Assembly (NCBI GenBank): GCA_009193035.1
Contig: SWDT01000079.1
Location: 62,001-126,000 of the forward strand
Reading direction: 5' to 3'
DNA: 64,000 nucleotides
Source of the DNA: Halicephalobus mephisto
Taxonomy: Eukaryota; Nematoda; Chromadorea; Rhabditida; Panagrolaimidae
Position 1 is the stretch's first letter. Each line of letters begins with the position of its first letter. The notes under the pieces were generated by a model. That model was not told the DNA's origin. It made no database searches and was given only the letters and a program-made list of their open reading frames with translations. Shown here one piece after another: positions 57,432 to 64,000 of the stretch. The translations under genes were made by a program, and so were the position numbers.

Positions 57432-60400
57432 TCAGACATACCATTCTTTGAAATCTTTTTTTCTTTCCGGAGGTGGTTGAGAAAGCAAAAGTGGAGCAGA
57501 AATTCCATTGCTGACAGTTTTTCCGTTGCAATGTCCGTTTAACGGTAAAGTAGTATTTTCATGACAACGAGGATCTGGTGGACTGGGTTCCGAGGGTATG
57601 GGGGCATAGCCAGCGGCGATTGCACTTGGAGGAGGTTTTGAATCGGGCGAATTTTGGCCTTGTTGTCGACAACAAAACACCCAAATAACACATATTGAAA
57701 TAATTGCAATAACTAATCCTGAGGCAATAAGGATCATCGGTGTTCTAGGAAAATCCGTATTTGCATTAATCGAATACGGTTGGGTAGTTGTCAAAAAAGG
57801 ACCCATAGGGGTAGTCGGACGGACAGCGTACATGGACAAATCGCTGTCTGGCGTTGTTGGCATTCTGAGAATCGATTTGGTTGTTGTACTTGGTCCTAAA
57901 AAAAACCAAAAATAAAACCAAAAAAATAAAAACTGCTGTGCGCGCTATACCGTATTCGTGCAAGTGCAGGGTTATCGGTCGATCGATGGCATCACCCTTA
58001 GGGAGTCCAGATTCATCTTCGTCTTCGCTTTCGGAGTCGTTGGAATCATAAAGTGGAACATCTTTGTTGATTTCGAATTTGGTTTTTTTCGTTGTTATGA
58101 CTTTGAGGTACTTCAAAGTCGTGCCAGAACTAGACTTTGGGGTAGGTTTGGGGTTGGGGTCGGGGGTAGTTGTTTTCCGATTCCATTTTGACTTTGATTC
58201 AACATCGATCCAAAGTTTGTCCAATTCATGTGGTCCAGAACTGGCGACTCTGACCGATTTAGTCGTTGTCGAAGAAGTCTCCGGAGGACACGGGGGTTCT
58301 TGGGGTACTGTGCTTCCAGTAGGTGCTTTTGTGGATCGTGGTTGAACTCGGGCTGAAACCGGTGAAACAAATGGAAAAAAAATAAAAATAAAAAATTGTG
58401 CAAAAATAAAAAAATAAAAAATTCTACAGCGCGCACAGCAAAAATTCCAAAAAACTACAGTAATTTAAAAAAAACCAACCTGTTTCAAAAATCGCTTTTG
58501 CAAAAATAGTTGTTTCTGGTTGAATAATTACTGTAGTTTTTGTAGGAGGTAATGTAGAAGGAATCAAGGTCGTCGAAGTTGTTAATTTTTTTGTTGTTGT
58601 CTCAGCGAGAATTTGAGGAACAATAGGAGTGAAAAATCCTGGAATTTTGTCTTTTCTCGAGGGGAATTTTGGTGGGGGGACTTTTAGAGAGTGTTCCGAA
58701 CATCTTGGAGAATCCCATTCCAGAAGACATAATATAGGTATTACTGTAGTTCCAAGTTGGTACATTTCGAAATTTACCCGTTAAAAATTTAAATTTTAAA
58801 AACTGCTTCTATTGCCGGAGGGAAACAAAAAGATGCGACTGAAATTGCAACACTTTTTGCGGCAGTAAGAGGTCCGTAGGGATTGAAGAAAGCCGGACTC
58901 CTGAAGGAACAAGAAGATAGTCAAAGAAATGTGTCCGGGAGGGTCTGCGATTTCCGGAAACACGGCCTCAGGGGAACTGCTTCTCGCCGTGTCGATTCTC
59001 TCGAGTGCTCCGTTAATTGGGCGGGAATCTGTCTTTTCCGAACAATGTGTAAACAGAAATTCAGACGGCCGAAACTAGAGCTTCTCAAGGTGTAGTGTTC
59101 AGTGTAAGTCGCTTCTTTGCCAGTTAATCCCCGAACTATGGTTTAATTTCGAGCCAAACAAATAAGTCATGGCAAAAATATCCGTATTATTGCCTATTTT
59201 AAATCCTGGACGGGATCCATCATGTTCGAAAAAAGTAAATTCTTCAAAATGTTCGAAAAATAAATTTCCAAAAATTTCTTAATTTAAAAAAAAATAAATT
59301 TTCAAAAATTTCTTAATTTAAAAAAAAAAAAATTTCCAAAAATTTCTTAATTTAAAAAAAAAATAAATTTCCAAAAATTTCTTAATTTAAAAAAAAATAA
59401 ATTTTCAAAAATACTCGAAAATTTTTTTTCTTCAAAAAAATAATTTTTTTTTAAATTTTCGAAAATTAAAAAAAATTTTTCGAAGACATTTTTTAAAATT
59501 ATAATTTTTCTAATTTTGTACATTTTCAGAATTCCTTGTCCATTTTTTTGAAAGTTCTTCGAAATCGATAAAATTGCATAAATTTGCAAAATTTTATGTA
59601 AAATTTAATTTAATTATTTAAAAAAACAAATTTTAACTTTTTTGTACTTTTTAGAATGTTTAAAAATTATTATTTATTTTTCATAAATAATTTCCAAAAT
59701 CGGTGGAATTTAAGAAATGTGTGAAATTTCATATATCAATTTTCAAAAAACCGAAAAAGCTAATTCGCTTATTTTTCCCGAATTTTGAAATAAACTATCT
59801 TTAAAATTATAATTTAAAAAAATTCAATAACTCTTTTTTGCAAACAAAAATATTTTTTCTATAGATTGAGTGTGTCTAATTTTTTTAAAAGGAAATCGAA
59901 AAAAACAAATTCGCTCTTAAGTTAAGCGACTTCGCCCATAAATTGAATAACTTCGCTTGTAAATTAAGCGACTTCGCTCATAGGTTAAATAACTTCGCTC
60001 ACAAGTTAAGCGACTTCGCTTGTAAATTAAGCGACTTCGCTCACAAGTTAAGCGACTTCGCTCACAAGTTAAGCGACTTCGCTCATAGGTCAAATAACTT
60101 CGCTTGTAAATTAAGCGACTTCGCCCATAAATTAAATAACTTCGCTTATAAGTTAAGCGACTTCGCTCATAAGCTAAGCGACTTTGTTTATTTTTCGAAC
60201 TATTTCAAACTCATCTTTTTAACTAATTATTCTTAAGATTAAATAATTTTTTCCAAATTATTATAACTATTTCTAGAAAATTACAAATTTTTCAGATTCT
60301 TCAAAAAAATTGGATTACAGATTCTGAATGTACTTTTTGAGAAATTTTAAATTGATATACAAGTTTCGAAAAACCACTCCAAATCAAGTGGCTTTTTCTA

Positions 60401-63400
60401 AAGTCGGAGTAATCCAAAAATACCAACCGTTATCTGAATCCTCGATGATACAATCGTGTCTGTTTTCTCCTGCAAGACAATCAAGAGGACCAGCTGAGAA
60501 GAATCCGTCCACAGTAGGGTCTACCTAAAAAATGGAAAAGTTACATTACTGTAAGGACTCGAAAAACTATGGTATTTGAAAGATAAAAATTATTACTGTA
60601 AAAAATCAAGTTATATTATTGTAAAAACTTTTAAAATCAAGATATTTAAAAGTTAAAAATCATATTACTCTAAAAACTTAGAAAACTACAGTATTTAAAA
60701 AGTAAAAATTATTACTGTAAAAAATCAAGTTATATTATTGTAAAAATTTTTAAAATTAAGATATTTTAAAAATCATATTATTCTAAAAACTCAAAAAACT
60801 ACGGTATTTAAAAAATAAAAATCATAGTACTGTATAAATTCAAAAAATAAAACTACTTTAAAAAGTAAAAAATATCCAATTTTAAAAAGCAAAAGTCAAA
60901 GTATTATAAAATTTTGGAAGAAATATTTTCTAAAAAATTGTCCTGACACGAAGATTGGGGAATTTTTTAGGAATCAAGATAGCCTTCGTGACAATCTTGG
61001 ATTGCGTGACAGTTTTGTAATTTTATAAAAATTCGTAAACAATTATAGCAGTAAAAACCAACAATTAGTGTTATTACGAAATCAATTTCGAAACAAATTT
61101 TAGAGGTTTTTGGGGTGTTGAAGAATTCAAAAATGATATTATTGTAAAATTTAAAGAATGACTTTGTTACGAAATGGTCTCAACACGAGTTTTGAGAATT
61201 TGATAGGGATCAATTATCTGACGATTTCGTAATTTTGTACTGTTTCAAAATAGTTTTTAGAAATATATTCTGTTTAGAGAAGTATAGGATCTTCTATCAT
61301 AGGGTTACATAGGGTACACTATCCTCTATCTACTCTCGAAGGTTACTTATTATATATGGAAGTGTTTAAAAATATTAACTAGATCCTAAATATCCTAAAG
61401 TATCTTGTCTGAGAAGAATTAGTTCACTAATAAGATGAAACTAAACCTATTATCACGAAATGGTCTCAACACGAGTTTTCAGAACTTGATAGGGATCAAT
61501 TATCTGACGATTTCGTAATCTTACAAAACTTTAAAGTCAACTTTTTCGACTCGGATTACACAGGGTTGATTACTGCGTATACAGTACCTGTAAGTACTTT
61601 AAACACCCTAATAACCCCAAAGTACCCTATCGACGACTAGTGACTTTACTTATTTTAAGAAATTTAACTTTTTTTGACCGAAAAAAGGTGAAAAAGAAGC
61701 AACAATGACGTTTTTGGTTACTGCCAAGTCCAATAATGTTAGTTTTCTTTGGCAGCACACGTTATCTGCTTTCATTTTCACTTTCAGTCAACGAAGGACT
61801 TGTCGAGCATTTCCGGGAGAAAAAAGAACTCACCCGAGAGAAGAGACCAGATTCTAGGCCTTGACTTGAAGTCGCCATGTGGACCAATTTCGGACGGCCG
61901 ACGGAAAACACGGAATCTCCTCCTGAAAAGAAAAATCAAAAAAAAAATTATTTTATTGAAAGAAAAATAATTTTAAAAATTGGAAGTAAAAGTTGGTTTG
62001 TAAAGTGAAAAAAGTCAAACGTAATCCAATTCCACTCAAATGCCCCAAGGCAAAAAACGGAAAAAAGCCTAAACAAATTTGAAACAAAAGATGCTCACAT
62101 GCCAAAAGTCGGTCAATCTTTTTAAATTTCGTCTTTTCGTGATGGACATAAATTGGAAATGAGCCCAATAGGATTAGGAAAAGCACCATCGAAAGCTTGA
62201 CTCTCAAGTACCATCGAAAACGAACATCGCTTTCAGGAATATAATTAACTTTCCGTTAAAATTCCGAATTTTTACAAAATAGAAACCTAATGAGTAATTT
62301 TTAAAGTTTTAAGCTTTTTAAAAATACTACAATTGTAAAATTTCCAGAATCTGATAAATAATTTTTAGAGTTTTTAGAAATATTAAAATTTAAAAAATCT
62401 CCAGAATTTGATAAATAATTTTTAGAGTTTTGAACTTTTTAAAAATACTACAATTGTAAAATCTCCAAAATCTGATAAATAATTTTCCAATTTTTTAAGC
62501 TTTTTAAAAATATTAGAATTTAAAAAATTTCCAAAGTATGATAAATAATTTTTAAAGTTTTGAACTTTTTGGAAATACTACAATTTTAAAATCTCCAGAA
62601 TCTGATAAATAATTTCCAATTTTTAGAGTTTTTAAAAATATTAAAATTTTAAAATTTCCAAAATCTGATAAATAATTTTCAAAATTTTTAAACTTTTTAG
62701 ATATATTAGAATTTTAAAATTTTCGAAGTTTTTAAAATCTCCAAAATCTGAAAAATAATTTTTAAAGTTTAGATTTTAAAACTTTTTAAAATCTTTGAAA
62801 TCTTCGAAAATTTTTGGATTTTAAAAATTAATGAAGATTCTAAAATTTTTAAAACTTAAAATTTCATCTCGAGGAAATTTTTCGAATAAAGTAATTCCGA
62901 AAAATTTCGAAATCGAAGAAATTCGTCTCAATTTTCTAATCACGCCCATTTTTGAATTCCACAACAACGTGATTTTAAAAAATAAACATAATTTAAAAAA
63001 AAATAAATATGATTTTAAAAAAAAAATAAATATGATTTTTTTTTAAATAATTTTTTTAAAAATAAATGTTTTTTTTAAATATGATTTTTTTTTAAAATAA
63101 ATATGTTTTTTAAAAAAATAAATTTGGTTTTTTTTAAATATAATTTTTCTAAAAATTAATATTTTTTTAAAAATAAATATGTTTTTTAAAAAAAAATAAA
63201 TTTTGTTTTTTTTAAATATGATTTTTTTAAAAAATAAATTTGGTCTTTTGGACAAATAATTTCGCGGAAGTCCTACATGGGATCAGGTGAGAATTTTCAC
63301 AAGTAATACAAATGAGGTTTTTCAAATAAAAACTCGAAAATGAGAGTGCTGGCTTTTCTATGCATTTTTAGCTGCAATTGCCTACGGCAAAAGCCCGAAC

Positions 63401-64000
63401 TAGGATCTTATATTTGACGCCTACGGCATCAGTAAGAGATTTCCTAATGTGGAAAATACATAAATACACAAAAATCTAAAAATTTAAAATTAAAAAAAAT
63501 TTAAAATTTAAAAATTTAAAAATTTAAAATTTAAAAACCAAAAAAATTTAGAAATTTTTAATCAAAAAATTAAAAATTTAAAAATTTAAGAAATTAAAAA
63601 GTGTAAAAATTTGAAAAATTGAAAATTTAAAAAATTTTAAAAATGTAAAAATTTAAAAAATTTAGAAATGTAAAAAAATGAAAATTTAAAAAATGTGGAA
63701 ATTTAAAAAATTTAAAAATTTAAAAATTTAAAAACAAACCGTTTGCAAAGAAATCTAGAATCCTGATCCCGTTGAAGTTGATTCCGGAAATTTTTCCTTT
63801 AAATTCATCAAAAACTCTAACATGTCGTCTGTGCCGTATTCTAGAGGTCGAATGCAGTGAATTGAACGATGCTCCGACGGAAACTCTCCATTGAGTGTTC
63901 AAAGTGGCCAGTCCATCTAAAAGGTTTGAATTTAAAAATGTGACAAAATTGTTTCCATAGAAAATTCCCAAACAATAAGCACTTTGTAGAAAATTAACTT
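57432..64000 (-). CDS. nrx-1: Neurexin, 3' part of the gene (partial)
   Basis: A presynaptic adhesion receptor; the 5' part lies beyond the window end. Exons recognised on the minus strand: 63916-63740, 61922-61834, 60524-60428, 58352-57951 and 57895-57432. All phases agree. The first is the end of the last LNS domain (FKGKISGINFNGIRILDFFA, compare the GQLSGLYYNGLKVLN type of vertebrates). The next two give an acidic, cysteine-containing linker (PLDCLAGENRHDC, EDSDN). The fourth is a Thr/Pro/Ser-rich stalk (TTTPDPNPKPTPKSSS) with an acidic patch. The last has the membrane helix (MILIASGLVIAIISICVIW), a short cytoplasmic tail and the C-terminal PDZ ligand KKDFKEWYV. An alternative first exon at 58765-58480 is described separately. 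The introns hold minisatellites and dispersed repeats. Confidence 0.82.
58480..58765 (-). CDS. nrx-1: Alternative first exon of a short (gamma-like) neurexin
   Basis: An ATG at 58765 opens an exon ending ETG before GTTGGT at 58479, with one base left over, the same phase as the exon 60524-60428. Both can therefore splice to 58352. The encoded 95 residues begin MYQLGTTVIPILCLLEW, a possible weak signal peptide, and continue Thr-rich (TTTKKLTTSTTLIPSTLPPT). With exons 58352-57951 and 57895-57432 it gives a 383-aa protein with no LNS domain but the complete stalk, membrane helix and PDZ ligand. C. elegans is known to make a short neurexin of this kind. No acceptor is seen immediately upstream of the ATG. 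Confidence 0.65.
58800..59110 (-). promoter_or_regulatory. G/C-rich block, probable promoter of the short neurexin
   Basis: This 300-bp block directly upstream of the ATG at 58765 is much richer in G and C than the surrounding intron (GGCGGGAATCTG, CTCGCCGTGTCGATTC). No frame runs through it on the minus strand. A promoter is the simplest reading. Confidence 0.35.
59921..60190. repeat. 21-bp minisatellite in a neurexin intron
   Basis: About thirteen units of the type AAGTTAAGCGACTTCGCTCA, with variant AAATAACTTCGCTTGT. Because 21 is a multiple of three, the array reads open on the plus strand as a KLSDFAH repeat, which is not evidence of a gene. Each unit contains the near-palindrome AGCGACTTCGCT. 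Confidence 0.85.
60535..60900. repeat. Tandem repeat with ACTGTAAAAAATCAAGTTAT
   Basis: Units of about 125-130 bp with TTATTACTGTAAAAAATCAA and AAAAACTACAGTATTTAAA; about two and a half copies, right after the neurexin exon at 60524. Confidence 0.55.
61160..61520. repeat. Second locus of the odr-3 intron repeat
   Basis: Matches 50995-51530 closely, including GGATCTTCTATCATAGGGTT, ACTAGATCCTAAATATCCTA and GAACTTGATAGGGATCAATT, and even the boundary TCTGAGAAGAATTAGTTCAC. It ends after the second partial unit at about 61520. Confidence 0.8.
62260..62800. repeat. Tandem repeat of about 60 and 120 bp in a neurexin intron
   Basis: Units contain CCAGAATCTGATAAATAATT and TTTTTAAAAATACTACAATT, about eight degenerate copies. 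Low coding potential. Confidence 0.55.
62960..63250. repeat. Simple A/T repeat
   Basis: Alternating poly-A and poly-T runs with AAATAAATATGATTTTTTT units. A second block of this type, AAAATTTAAAAATTTAA, fills 63470-63730, between a short G/C-richer stretch (63340-63440, with TGCCTACGGCAAAAGCCCG) and the neurexin LNS exon. Confidence 0.6.

Noticed and set aside
59921..60236. Regular short repeats that might suggest a CRISPR array or a repeat protein
   Set aside because: A direct 21-bp minisatellite without unique spacers, in a nematode intron; the open frame follows only from the period being a multiple of three.

Overview
The window looks like AT-rich genomic DNA of a rhabditid (Caenorhabditis-like) nematode. 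The evidence is short introns (about 40-50 nt) ending in TTTCAG or TTTTAG, nematode serpentine chemoreceptors, a ShKT secreted protein, a C. elegans-type G-alpha (odr-3), a p27-like cki gene and a neurexin whose C-terminus is nematode-like. All gene models were assembled by hand from reading frames and splice signals. Nearly all close in phase.

Layout. 1-4.5 kb: a palindromic MITE, one 5S rRNA gene and otherwise non-coding DNA. 4.6-7.0 kb: a three-exon gene for an unknown protein with two Cys/His-rich repeats. 7-11 kb: non-coding, with a solo LTR that keeps its target-site duplication and a dead mariner transposase. 11.2-13.6 kb: an SLC22-type transporter. 14-17.6 kb: tandem repeats and two inverted copies of a 0.43 kb MITE. 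17.7-26.2 kb: a compact gene cluster with an intronless chemoreceptor, ubxn-2 (minus), a cki gene, an SLC7-type amino-acid transporter and a small ShKT protein. 26.8-29.0 kb (minus): a divergent Hsp70-like ATPase. 30-36 kb: two tandem chemoreceptors (minus), each with a 5S copy beside it (one intact, one decayed). 37.1-37.9 kb: a palindromic element and two more 5S genes. 39.0-40.7 kb: a Baeyer-Villiger monooxygenase, rare in animals and the best horizontal-transfer candidate. 41.0 kb: a U2 snRNA gene (minus). 43.5-44.8 kb: a secreted Cys-rich protein with a very recent internal duplication and furin-like sites. 45.2-51.7 kb (minus): odr-3, with a tRNA-Leu gene inside an intron. 57.4-64 kb (minus): the 3' part of neurexin (nrx-1), running off the window, with an internal start for a short isoform.

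The genes do not form one pathway. odr-3 and the chemoreceptors are sensory, nrx-1 is synaptic, cki controls the cell cycle, ubxn-2 serves the p97/CDC-48 machine and the two transporters and the monooxygenase are metabolic. Large introns and intergenic DNA are filled with degenerate AT-rich tandem repeats and dispersed MITEs.
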